Assembly (NCBI GenBank): GCA_021234155.1
Contig: JAJEKV010000002.1
Span: 35,446,128 to 35,510,127 of the forward strand
Length of the DNA stretch: 64,000 nucleotides
Direction: 5' to 3'
Origin: Isoetes taiwanensis
Taxonomy: Eukaryota > Streptophyta > Lycopodiopsida > Isoetales > Isoetaceae
Shown piece after piece: positions 47,034 to 57,800 of the stretch. The notes beneath the pieces are model-generated. The model saw nothing but the letters and a program-made list of their open reading frames with translations. It made no database searches and was not told the origin of the DNA. A program made the position numbers and the translations under genes. How positions within the stretch are numbered: position 1 is the first letter of the stretch; the number at the start of each line of letters is the position of its first letter.

Positions 47034-47525
47034 CCCCTCCAAGAGTGCTTGAAGGGGGTTAGGTTAGGACCTAAGCGTACTTCTGGCGCACCCTTAGAGG
47101 TGTTGTACTTTTCTGCCTTAAATGTATCTAATTTATACTAATGAATATGCATTTCCCACTAATGTAAGCATTCTAAGCTCGATTCTACCATTTATTTTAC
47201 ACTTTGAGTTAGTTTTGAGCAGTTTATTAAGTCACTTTTAGGGGACCCCTCCAAGAGTGCGCGAGAAGGGTGTTAGGTCGTGACCTAACTATGCTCTGGC
47301 GCACTCTTAGAGGTGCTTGCTCTAAGTTGACTTTTATTTAGTGTTTTTACGTGTTTTAACATACAATGTTAACTAATTGAATTTTTAGATGGAATTTCAT
47401 CTTTTATTTTACCATTTGGGGTACCTATGGCCGAGTTCTAGGGTTCACATGGGGTGACCCCTCTAAGAGTGCGCGAGAGACCCATTAGGTCTGGACCTAA
47501 TATGCTCCTGGCGCACCCTTGGAGG
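47034..47525. repeat. Three palindromic hairpin repeats spaced 211-213 bp
   Basis: Copies at 47034-47100, 47247-47313 and 47458-47525 are each about 67 bp. Outer arms of the form ccyctaagagtgcgc / gcgcacycttrgagg enclose an inner dyad ttaggtc..gacctaa. Sequence between copies is unrelated. They lie in the leader between the PBS and the histone ORF; a fourth copy is at 45415. They could act as RNA stem-loops (packaging or dimerisation) or as DNA palindromes. Confidence 0.88.
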
Positions 47526-47781
47526 TGTCGGCCGAAAGTGCCCGAAATTTAGTAGGCTCTCTTAGGTGCTTTTCTTCTATTTGTTCTATCTTACTTATGT
47601 TCTCTAATTATCCTAATCCTAGATAATTGCTAACTCTACCCCGGGAAGAAAAATTTTCCCGCTACTCGAGGTTTGTGCTTGGGCTTTTATCTCCAAGACT
47701 GAATGTCTAGATTAGTTAGTTCCTATAGGGTTTCGGTCAGTGCTCGATCCTGGTCTGCCAAGATCAGAGCTCTGATACCAT
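47526..47781 (-). promoter_or_regulatory. Leader start with initiator tRNA-Met primer-binding site
   Basis: In coding sense TGGTATCAGAGCTCTGAT (47780-47763) begins one base after the 5' LTR end. It is the standard plant tRNA-iMet primer site. The rest of the leader to the first palindrome has no ORF that I can support. Confidence 0.9.
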
Positions 47782-49344
47782 TGTGATGGCCCCAGCTCAT
47801 ATACGATGCCCCGATCGTATACAAACTGGAGATCATCCCTCAAACCAGCATCTGCTCGCTGACATAAGGCAGTCCACCTAACATCGGGCCCTTGATGGTG
47901 GCCAAGAACCCGACGGGGAAGAATGGACGTGTCATTCATCCCGTCTCCCTCGGGATCGTCCTAGCTGCGGAAGCGTAACAAACATGAGCACATGATAACA
48001 ACAATAACATACCCACCTCGGAGGGTGGTCCACCATATCACAGTAGCTGCAACAACACATCAGTACATCAACATAATATGGGGAAATCCTACCCAGGCTC
48101 AGACTCTTGGGGAAAGACTGACGGCTTGGGTCTCCGGATAACAATGCAGACAGAATTCATGGCAAATGGATTGGGCTGGCATAGAAACATGGCCGTTGGG
48201 TAGTCCACTCCATCCGCCCCTCCCGTGCACACTTTGCAGAATAGGTTGAAAAGCTTTGGGACCTAACCGTAGCCTGCCGGGTGAATAGCCAGAGGGGCTA
48301 CTACTACTGGGTTGCATCTCCCCAGCCCCGATGAGGCAGGAGGGAAGTCACCTCCCCTCCAGAAGCACCCATGCCCTTCATAGGCGGCTAGAGAGCCACT
48401 GCTCTTATTCGACGTCAACTCACTGGAAGGTGACGCATCACCCCACGAGTGTCGAGCTCATGCCTTGCCCACACGCGGTGACAAGCCATTAAGCCTAGCC
48501 CGCAGAGACCCCGGTAGGCTTTACACACCAGAGGGGTCAGTCTGTGTAGGGACATGTTCTTCCTTATCAGCCGGTCGGATCCCTCCCCACAACCAGGCAG
48601 GCTCCTGTACACAGGCCGCATTAATTGGGAATTAATGGGCTAAAACTATGATCATACAACTACTTGGGCTCTGGGTCTCTACCCCCCTTCCCAATACACA
48701 AGAGTGGCGCATAGAATGTCAAAACATCATCACAACAGAACTGAGAATAGTAGAATACATCTATTCTAATCTACCTAATCATACATGGTTAGGTTCCTTT
48801 GTTAGTGTCTATCATTCTTAGGTTGTAGGGGTCGCCTATAGCTAAGAATGAATACTAATCCTATGGAATGAGGGCTGAAAACCCGGATCTAACTATCGGA
48901 TCAACCACTAACCGGCTTCTTGGCTGGCTCCCACTCCTCTGAAGGCGTCCATGCTGCTGAATCCCGAGATCGCTGGCTTGGATCGAACTGCAACTAAGGA
49001 ATTCCGGTTCCTCTGCTACTGTTCAGGCGAAAAGGCGTCCAATGCTGCTCCAATCCGACTTGTGGGGGCTGGGAACTGAAAGGGTTTCCCTTTTAGGGTT
49101 TATGCCCCTTTATCCCCACGAATTTAGGGCTGGGCCCTCTTGGTCAATGGCCTATTGCCACATGGCAAAAGGGTATTATATTCACATGTGGTCTTAACAT
49201 GTGCAATATAATGGTTCACAGGGTTGTACCCTAGGGTACTACCCCTTTATGGTCGATGTGTACATGTCGTCTGAGTCGACATGTACTAGTGACGTGTCAG
49301 TATAATATACGTATTCATACCGTATATTATTCTGGAACGTCACA
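47782..49344 (-). mobile_element. 5' LTR of the H3-encoding chromovirus
   Basis: 1563 bp, TGTGACGTTCC...GGCCATCACA in coding sense, a direct repeat of 37318-38866. It drives the full-length transcript. A 5-bp target duplication (ATCCC) follows at 49345-49349. Confidence 0.93.
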
Positions 49345-50618
49345 ATCCCCATCTCTCTTTCGGCCCTCCCCAGGTTCAGACATATCCCCAATCCCCTTCT
49401 TTTCACCATACTCTTCCAGTTTACACTCTCACTGATCTCAAACCTCACGAACATAGCTCTCAAGGACCTTCCCCACAGGATGCTCCTTTTCAAGACTCTC
49501 AAGGTTTTTCTGCCCCTCTGACACACCATACCGAGACTATGGTTGTACCACCTCATTATGTGCCTCCTCCTACTCAGCCGCTCTATGCGCAAGGTCCGTC
49601 ACAATCTTCTTTTCAGACTCTCAAACTGACTTATCCCACTTTTGGCAGTACTAAAGGCAAACCATTGGATCAAAGTGCTCAAGCCCACATGGAAGAATTT
49701 GAGGCTCTGGCTGTCCTAAAACAAAACTGGACAGAAATGAAGACTACTTTCCTTTCTCATTATGGCACCACAGATGATGATCAACTTCTTCTCAAGCAAC
49801 TCAAGGATCTTCAGCAAGAGCCCACGGAGTCCGCACGGGATTTTGCGGATCGTCTTCACATCCTCCTCAGCAAACTTCAAGAGTACCCCACGCAAAGCCA
49901 GATCCTCGTCTGGTTTCTCCAGGGACTTCCTCCGGCTATTCGTCTCATGACTGAATACCTGCGCCCCAAGACTTTGGAGCAGGCCATCGAACTTGTCAAT
50001 CATTCAGTTAATGTTTCCTCCCGCGGCGTGGCCCTCCAAGAGCTACCTTTCATTCCTCCTGTCATGGTACCTCAGACTGCATTTCAGCCTCAACACTCAA
50101 ATTCTCAACGCAGTCAAATTTGGTGCCACATCTGCAAATATCAAGGCCATTTGGCCAATGAGTGCAACTCCTCCAATGGCCCTCCTCATTGTAAATGCTG
50201 CAACATGTGCAATCATGCCACGGAAGAATGCACTCGTACTCATCCTACACCCTTCCGACAAAAGATGGTTTATCAAGTCCAGACCATGCCTCAGCAACAG
50301 ACGTCATACCAACCTCAGCAATTTCAAGCTCAACCATTTCAACAGTATCCACAATCTCAGCAATCTCAGCCGTCAAGAGGACAAGGCAACCGACCTCCTT
50401 TTGATCCTTCTAAAGCACAGTGCTATCATTGTCTGGAATGGGGTCATACCACCACGGCGTGCCCGCAACTTCCTCAAGTTCAAGTCCAACTTCCAGGCAC
50501 GAATCAAACCACGTCAGTATGCCTCACGGCCTAACAACTTTGGATCGCTAATGGCAAACAAGGCCCTCGTCCTGTTCTCAGAAAGCCACCACGCGTGCCT
50601 CGACAACAAAGGTATCAA
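49345..50618 (+). CDS. Tat-like element Gag, capsid and zinc knuckles
   Basis: Continues the frame of 36964-37317 after the chromovirus. A proline-rich region is followed by a capsid-like segment (NWTEMKTTFLSHYG, LKDLQQEPTESARDFADRLH, ILVWFLQGLPPAIR). Three cysteine clusters come next: WCHICKYQGHLANEC, HCKCCNMCNHATEEC and AQCYHCLEWGHTTTAC. They suit Gag nucleocapsid RNA binding. A glutamine-rich stretch lies between the second and third. A one-base indel near 50500 diverts the frame into a stop at 50534; the correct frame (PRPVLRKPPRVPRQQ) reaches the TATCAA target site at 50613. The capsid seems short, between HMEEFEALAVLK and NWTE. Confidence 0.85.
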
Positions 50619-50670
50619 ACAAGGTGACGGTGCAAACGCACTAATGACTTGCGTTTGCATTAATAAAAAG
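50619..50670. repeat. Left terminal inverted repeat with terminal hairpin
   Basis: The 30-bp TIR is followed by a second, inverted tgcgtttgca (50650-50659). Together with tgcaaacgca (50631-50640) it forms a 10-bp-arm hairpin at the left end only. Confidence 0.92.
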
Positions 50671-51093
50671 CATCTTTCAAAGATTCTCTAAGATACCCTA
50701 AAATTCAGCCACTTTTGGGGGGTCAATTAAAAAAATGACCCTAAATTTACGAATTCGGTAGCCATTTTAGGGGTCAAAATTACCAAAAAATTGGCGTCTT
50801 ATTAATTTGACATCCCCATTTTAGGTATAAAAATAATAATTTAATTTAGTTGTTTTAGGTACACATTCAGAAAGTCGCAAAATGAAACAACGAGCAAATT
50901 CTTGACAAATTTTAAAGACAGAAACCATAAAATGGAGCAGCACACATCCTATGCGCGCATAGGCAAGGCACAAAAATAGTTTGCTACAAAAGAAACAAAA
51001 ATTGCAAAATGCTATGCGCGCATAGCAGGGATCCTAAGTTTGAAAGACGAACATTATACAAACTAGTCATGTACAACTGTACAAATATTCAAA
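50671..51093. other. Left subterminal region
   Basis: Non-coding. It contains two copies of the palindrome CTATGCGCGCATAG (50949-50962 and 51012-51025, 63 bp apart) and repeated gaccctaaa-like phrases. It includes the 3' flank of the transposase gene. Confidence 0.7.
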
Positions 51094-54000
51094 TTACACG
51101 AGTAGCTTACGCCCTTTAAGAAGAGCAGGTATTGGAATGTCGTCGTACTCATCAATGCCTTCAGACTGGTGATCACTCTTCTCATTGACACTCTCCTCAG
51201 TATCGCTTGAAGTGGTGGAAGAGCTAACCGCCGGAACGCTATCCTCGTCTTGTTCAGCTTCGTCCTCGCTATCCTCGCAGAAAGACTTCAACAAGTTTAC
51301 TGTTGTTCTGTGAAGTCTGTTATCAACCTTTAAAGTAAAATCGTAAGCCAAGACTTGAGTTTCAGCCAGGTCCAGATTGTCTAAGTGATTCTTATTCACT
51401 GTTTTCCGTCCTTTCTTAAAAGGAATTATCACAGGATCATACCGACCAACAAATGGATCTGTATCCTTAGTGGCATACCAGTGAACTTTTAGCACTGAGG
51501 GTAGGTTTTCTTTATAAACAATGTCTTTAATCCTTGCAATCCAAAAAGGACGTTCTTCGTCATCGTTAGTTGAAGGTACAGCCACTAGCATTCCTTTCTG
51601 CATGTCTGCAAGTTTCTCTGGAGTTTGACCTTCCTTTTTCTTGAGTGCACGTCGAGATCCCAGGTACATTGCACGATCAACAGGCTCCTTGTTGATAACA
51701 GTATTGATAACAGATTCTTCTGCAATTACTTGGGCATCCTCAGCAGGAGGAGAGGTTTGGCTACCAGGCCAACAAAAAGGAATCTCCAAAGTGATGCTGT
51801 TTAAGGACATGGTCACGTCTTTCATGGTTTCAAAGAAATTTTCCCACCAGCCCTTTTCTTCCTCATTAAAGTACTTAAAACACGAGCTTATGCTTTTCTC
51901 CATGCTAGATAGTGAGACAAGAGGATTCTTGTCTTTGTTCTTCTCAGTGTTGTCTATGGCACTCTTCAGTGGCTGCTGAATGGCTCTTCTCATTTCTTTA
52001 ACTTTAGGAACACGTCTCAAGAATTGTAACCCTGCCTCTGGAAGCCAGGATGCAGAAGTTACAAAGTACTTTCCTTGAAGAATGGCATTACCTTCTCTGA
52101 GAAAGAACTTCACATGATGCTGAAAGGTCAAATTATTCAACTTGTGAATAGCAGGACCTGTGTCAGACTGTCGTTGGAAAACAAATTCACGAAAATCACA
52201 AGTCTCGCTAAGCACTTCGACAACTGGAGTTGGATTGTAGGCTTTTCGATCGATCTTTGCACAAAGAGTCTGAGACAAAATGTCTTTTTCCTGCGCAACC
52301 TTACAGAAAATCGACTGAACATTTGGTCTATTTGACCATGCGTGTGGCCAACAAGTAAGAAGCCAACCTTGACCTTTCGGAAGATACCTAATTGGACCAG
52401 CATTGCACAGTAGGCAAATAGAACTTGGTTTTTATTTTCCCTGCTTGTATTGTCTAGCTGTATGTAGAGCACTGAAGGCAACTTCTCCGTTGCCAGAAGA
52501 ATCTTGTTCAGTATTGTGACCGTGAGATTAGGATCACTGTGTATATTTGGGTGCGTCAAAATACCGCGACTTAACCACATACGAAAAACTAAAGCACCAA
52601 CTAGATGCAACTTCAAGAAGTCAGCTTCATCTAAATCCTTAGGAACATTTATAAAATGAGGAAGGGACGTCTTCTTTTGATCCATGCCATCTACTACCAC
52701 AGACATGTATTCAAGAGGCCTCTCCAAAGCTTTTTTTCTGTGCTTTGCAAGCTTCTTTCTTTCCAGGGCTTGAGCCTCTCTGTGTTCCTGTAATTGTTGA
52801 GTTATTTGATCTGCAACCAAAGACATTTGTCAATATCACAGTCACTTGCTTTGCTACGCACGCATAGACACAATGACACGTATTTAGTTTCTCGCTATGT
52901 GCGCATAGACAAGCGACCAGGGTACATAAAGCATGCTATGCGTGCATAGACAAGCGACCAGAAAACAGAAGCATGCTATGCGTGCATAGACAAGCGACCA
53001 GAAAATAGGAAGCATGCTATGCGCGCATAGACAAGCGACCAGAAAATAGGAAGCATGCTATGCGCGCATAGACAAGCGACCAGAAAATAGGAAGCATGCT
53101 ATGCGCGCATAGATGACATACTGAGAACCGGTGCCTTTTTGGGATCCTAACAAGATTGAATTCTTGCTTCCACAATCTTAAGAAGTAAGAGTAGGATATG
53201 AACGACTGACTTGAAGACTGGAAGAGATCTCTGTACATGATGTAGACTTCTTTCTTGTTAATGCTGTCCGTAAGATGATGAACATGACTGTTGGGTAGTC
53301 GCTCACAGTTTGAGTCAAAGAAGCCCACCAACCATGCTTTTGCTTCCAAGCAGTGCACACCAACTACTTTCTTTGGGTGACAGTAGTCGTCAATGCATGG
53401 ATTTCTGTCTAACCGTTTTTGTACCCTTGACATGCGACGACTTCCAATGGCATGTATTCTTTTGAAAGCCAGCTGGCAAACAGTTACATTCAACACGTAG
53501 TATGAAAAACTGTCGCCTCGTTCAGGCCTCACGTGATATGCTAGGTAGGATTCCTGGTCACCTTTAGACATTGACAAGAAGGATTGTCTTGTTTGCCTTA
53601 AGGACGAAAAAGGGAAGTTCATTATACACTTCTTTTGACAACAAGCCAGACGCCTTAGCTGCCTCATGTAAGTTAGTCCCATTAACCGATTTCGCAAAAC
53701 TGTCCTAAATGCCCTTACTGTAGGGCCCCTCTTAAATCTCTTTGCACTGCTGTATGGATTTCTCTAAGTTGAAAGCTTTGCGAGGACTCTGTTCTGGCTG
53801 GAGCCTATGATAGGTCTTTCTGGAGTACAAACAGGCTCGTCTTCAATAGTTGTGTCGTTAACCTTCTCGTTCTCAACCGAGGAACATGGAAACAATGTTC
53901 TAGATTTCCTCCTTAACATTTGTAGGTCATCCTCAGTGACCCTTTGGGTTAACGAGGGGCCTTTTTCACGCTGAAGAGGTCTCTCTACAGAATCAATTAT

Positions 54001-54342
54001 GTTTTGCAAGGAACGGTGCAATTCCTGTAGAGGTGAAGGAGTCTCAAAAATTGAGTGGGTCGTGTGAGTAGGTGAGGCCGAGGAAACGTCTTGTCGGAGT
54101 GAGGGAGATGGTGTTCTAAACACAGAAGAACGCTGTAGAACGTGTGTTGGTGAAGGAGTTTGAAAGGAGGTAGACCCGCGCATTAACTGTATTGGCGACG
54201 GAGAAACAAAGCTTCCAGATGGACTATCACGTAAATCTTTGTCTTCACTGCTTTGTCTGGGTGTACTGAACCCGCCTCGAGGCAATAATGTAAGATTCGC
54301 AGGCGGAGATAGAAAACTTTTTCTTGAGTGGCTGCCGTCCAT
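51094..54342 (-). pseudogene. Putative RNase-H-fold transposase (DUF7869-like) with reader-like C-terminus
   Basis: The N-terminal ~190 residues from ATG 54342 (alternative ATG 54390) are disordered, with F-x-TPSP repeats. After an in-frame TAG (53766-53764) the same frame continues with a cysteine block (CCQKKC). A likely phase-0 intron (53121-52788, GTATGT...CAG) contains seven palindromes. The core follows: SVVVDGMDQKKTSLPHF (first acidic site), LYIQLDNTSRENKNQ (second) and LLVGHTHGQIDQMFSRFS (third), the pattern of DUF7869 proteins. A one-base shift near 52297 separates this from the C-terminal half. There PFWIARIKDIVYKEN, KVHWYATKDTDPFVGRYDP and an acidic tail suggest a BAH/Tudor-like chromatin-reader region. 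The gene may be intact in nature if the stop and shift are sequencing errors; as read, it is broken. Confidence 0.78.
52854..53112. repeat. Palindrome array 1 (7 copies, 41-bp period)
   Basis: Copies of CTATGCGCGCATAG or one- to two-base variants start at 52854, 52895, 52936, 52976, 53017, 53058 and 53099. The spacing is 41 bp, with one interval of 40. The first spacer (acacaatgacacg...) differs from the later ones (acaagcgaccag...). The array lies in the transposase intron. Confidence 0.95.
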
Positions 54343-54886
54343 GCTGCAAATGGATAAATACCTGTACTCAAAAACAAACATGCACCACACCTACTATGCA
54401 TGTACTAAGTAAGGAAGTACACTAACTAATTAAAATAGAAATAATAGTAGCCTGCCTATGCGCGCAAAGCCTGGGTGTAAGATGAACTCTAGTTGCCCAT
54501 GCGCGCATAGACAGGATATCAAAAATTACTGTGAGAGATAAGCCTGTTACCTACTTGAGCACAGGGAAGACGTATTAATAAATTCTATAGCTCAAGCGAA
54601 GGAAGACAAGATAAGATACGAAACTGTAAAGGAAGAGCGGGGAAGACGAAGAGACTTTGTGTGGGCTTGACACTCCATAAAGGACTGCATGAAATGAAAC
54701 GCTACACTCTTCATGTATAATCTCATACTGAATATCCAAGTACTAACATAGACAATAAATAGGAAAGAAGGGCGCACATTTCTGCATACAGACCGAAGCT
54801 CCTGGGCGCTCGACCTCCGCCTTCACACTCACCCCACTTTTTTTTACCTATCGAATTCTATAAGAAGCTGCATAGACACGCGGCAA
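54343..54886. promoter_or_regulatory. Divergent promoter region with a palindrome pair
   Basis: 544 bp between the two gene starts. Two imperfect palindromes (ctatgcgcgcaaag at 54456, ccatgcgcgcatag at 54497) are again 41 bp apart. No TATA box is certain. A T run and tatcgaattctataa precede the plus-strand ATG. Confidence 0.6.
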
Positions 54887-57800
54887 ATGGCAGGTGGAAG
54901 GTACGTCAAGATCTTAGCTGCTACTTAATTAGCTCACTTTTAAATGTTTTTTGTGCATTATTTGCTTCATTTCGCTGCCTTCAAAACGATTAAAAATGTC
55001 AATTTCTTAAGTATTTCTGGCCTTCTTCCTCTGTTCTAGGTATGTTTTGTTTGGTTTGAGTCGTTTTCTTAAGCTTTGCCTATGCGCGCATAGACACAAA
55101 GCTTTTTTCATAAGCTTTGCCTATGCGCGCATAGACACAAAGCTTTTTTCATAAGCTTTGCCTATGCGCGCATAGACACAAAGCTTTTTTCATAAGCTTT
55201 GCCTATGCGTGCATAGACACAAAGCTTTTTTCTTAAGCTTTGCCTATGCGCGCATAGACACAAAGCTTTTTTCATAAGCTTTGCCTATGCGCGCATAGAC
55301 ACAAAGCTTTTTTCTTAAGCTTTGCCTATGCGCGCATAGACACAAAGCTTTTCTTTTGTAGTATGCCTATCACTATTGAATTGGTTGAATTGGTTGGCTA
55401 TGCGCGCATAGGCAAATGATATCTTAATTCTTTACTGTTCTTTATATTTCAGTAAGAAAAGAAACCTTGGACGAGGTAGCCAGGATGATGCAGGTGTATC
55501 CTCCCAAAAGGTCGCCAAGAAGGGGAGAATGCCGAAGGATCCAAGTCAGGATGTTCTGGATCCAAGTCAGCAGCATTTTCAGGAGGCCGATGATGGCTCC
55601 TATTTTTGTAAGGATCAGCAGTGGTTGCTTGTCAGGGGTACCGGTGAACCAGCAACTGCGCATTTTTTATATTTATACATTTGTTCTGAGACCGGCAAGC
55701 AAACACAGGATCTAGAAAGCTTCAGAAGATGTGGCAGGCTTGTAGATGTTGAGTTGTTTGGTATGTACCACATCAAGTGCACGACCACCACCAAGGGCAG
55801 TCAACATATATATTCTGTGGATAGTTTATTTTTTAAGCTGAGTTTGTCTTCTCCGGAAGATATGCAAGGCTACATTCAGGCAAGAATGAAGAGTAAAATT
55901 GTAAGTGTTATTTTCCTGCACGAGAAGACTTTACCAACATGTTTGGTCTATGACATCATAGGTTTTGTTTGCAGGATCTTCTTTCTATACTAAAAGATCT
56001 TCTTTTGACCAAGGATCCTCTGTTAAGTTCTAGCGCACCTCCTACTAAGCTGCTGAAGGATGCCATGCCATCTCCTGCCAAGCTAATCATCCCCAGAATC
56101 TCAGAAACTGTTGAGTTGGCAACAGTGGATGAAAATGAACCTTCGGAATCCGAATCTGAGGAGGAAGAGTTTGAGGTTGAAGTGGTGGAGAGGCCCAGAA
56201 AAAAGAAAGCCAAAAGAAATTATTACAAGGCGGGCCTGGTGACCGATTAATCGCTCCACCAACTAGCAAGGCATCAAGAAAAGGCACTAAGGTAACTTTG
56301 CCTCCAGCACCGGGTACAAGGATTGCCAAGCAAAAAAAGACATGGCTTCTAGGAAGCTCAAGAAATTGAGCTGAGATGTCGTGGTGCTGGGATCATGCAC
56401 CGCGGGTTGATTGTGTTAAGTTGTGCCCAAAGGATGAGTCGGGCGAGAGACCTTTGCAAGTAGAAAAAATTTACTCGGTCATTTGTGCGCTCTTAAGGAA
56501 CGTGATAAGGGGGGACGGACCAAATGCAGCTACAAAGACCACCACACATTTGCATTGTTGACCCTTCCCAGTGCACGAAAAGGGATTCTTTTGTAAAGGA
56601 AGAGGATGAAAGCTACAGGTATTTTGTTTTGGGTGGCACTCACAGCTTTAAGGCGAGGAGGCAGCTTTACAAAGAAACTAAAGAACACTGCTTCTCTCAA
56701 ATATTTGCATTTGTTTACGTGGGTGTCACTGACTCTGAAGCCAAGTTGCTTGCTATGAGCCACAATGTGGACAATGAATATCGAATGAGCATGAGCTTCA
56801 TTGATAAAATTAAGTTTATGCACAAGGAATACGAGCTTTTTAGGTCGGAGCATATGGGTGACAAAGATGATCAAAACCTATATCTGGCTCTTAAAGAGCA
56901 GTGTGCTACAGAGTGCTGCTTAACTTACAACTCCAGTGATGCCAGAGCATCTCTTGTGAAGTACGACAACTACTTCCAACTAGCTTTTAGGCATGGACGT
57001 GTAAGATAACTTTCTTCTCCAAGTTCTTTGACCATGCGCACATAGCCATTCAGTTTTCTTACCTTTATTTCTTTCTTGTCCCTTTTTAGGTCTGGGAACT
57101 TCAAGAATTTTTTTTTGATATGTTTGCTGAGGGTACACTGAAATCTAAAGGGAAGGTAAAGGATCCAAAAAGAAAAAAAATTGAACCTGCAAAACAGAAG
57201 GACATGGGTATCATGGTTTGGAGGGAAATGCAAGGTTTAAGAAATACAGAAAAGGTTTGTGAGGTGCTGCAGAAGGTGGTGAATGGCCACTTTAGCTTGG
57301 AAGAAATGCAGGGTGAATTCAAAAGTAAGTTCTTGCTAGTTCTCGCTGGTAGTTTACGTTCCCGAGTTTTTTAACACTCCTTACTTTTGCAGCCAAAAGG
57401 ATTGTGCACTCTGTCAGCAGCAACTCATGGTCCACCTTAACTGTGATACCTGGGAGAAAGTTAAAGAATTATACCCTACATGGTTGTCGGATGAAAAGAT
57501 AAAACAATACGCTTCAAATTTTACAAACTGGGTAAAATTTGTTGTTCCCCTACTTATCTTGTTGTGTGCCTATACGCGCATAGCACTACAAGAAGTCCGT
57601 TACTGTGGTGCTATGCGCGCATAGGCTGACACTTCGAACTTTTGTTTTTTTCTTCTTGTTGTAAGTTGTTTTCTTGTTGTGTGGCTATGCGCGCATAGCA
57701 TTACGAGAAGTCCATTACTGTGGTGCTATGCGCGCATAGGCTAACACTTGGAACCTTTGTTTTTTCTTCTTACCAAGGCTGTTTTCTTGTTGTATGTCTA

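Larger units (their letters stand above)
37318..49344 (-). mobile_element. Chromovirus encoding a histone H3-like protein
   Basis: A 12.0-kb LTR retrotransposon on the minus strand, flanked by ATCCC on both sides (37313-37317 and 49345-49349). In coding order it contains: 5' LTR 49344-47782, an initiator tRNA-Met PBS at 47780-47762, a leader with three long palindromes, and the histone H3-like ORF 46814-45630. A fourth palindrome and the accessory ORF 45112-43582 follow, then gag remnants 43499-42075, protease and RT 42162-41065, an RT/integrase fusion 41057-40200, integrase C-terminus with chromodomain to 39630, a polypurine tract, and 3' LTR 38866-37318. The LTRs are similar in length (1549 and 1563 bp) and closely alike, so insertion was fairly recent. 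Pol carries disabling changes. Confidence 0.93.

Noticed and set aside
46815-47042. In-frame N-terminal extension of the histone-like ORF to ATG 47042
   Set aside because: It would bury the exact H3 N-terminus, reads through the TATA/telo-box promoter and reaches the edge of a palindrome repeat, so it is probably untranslated.
55080-55339. CRISPR-like regular array
   Set aside because: The repeat is a 14-bp perfect palindrome and the intervening 27 bp is nearly identical from unit to unit. It lies in a eukaryotic transposon intron with no cas genes.
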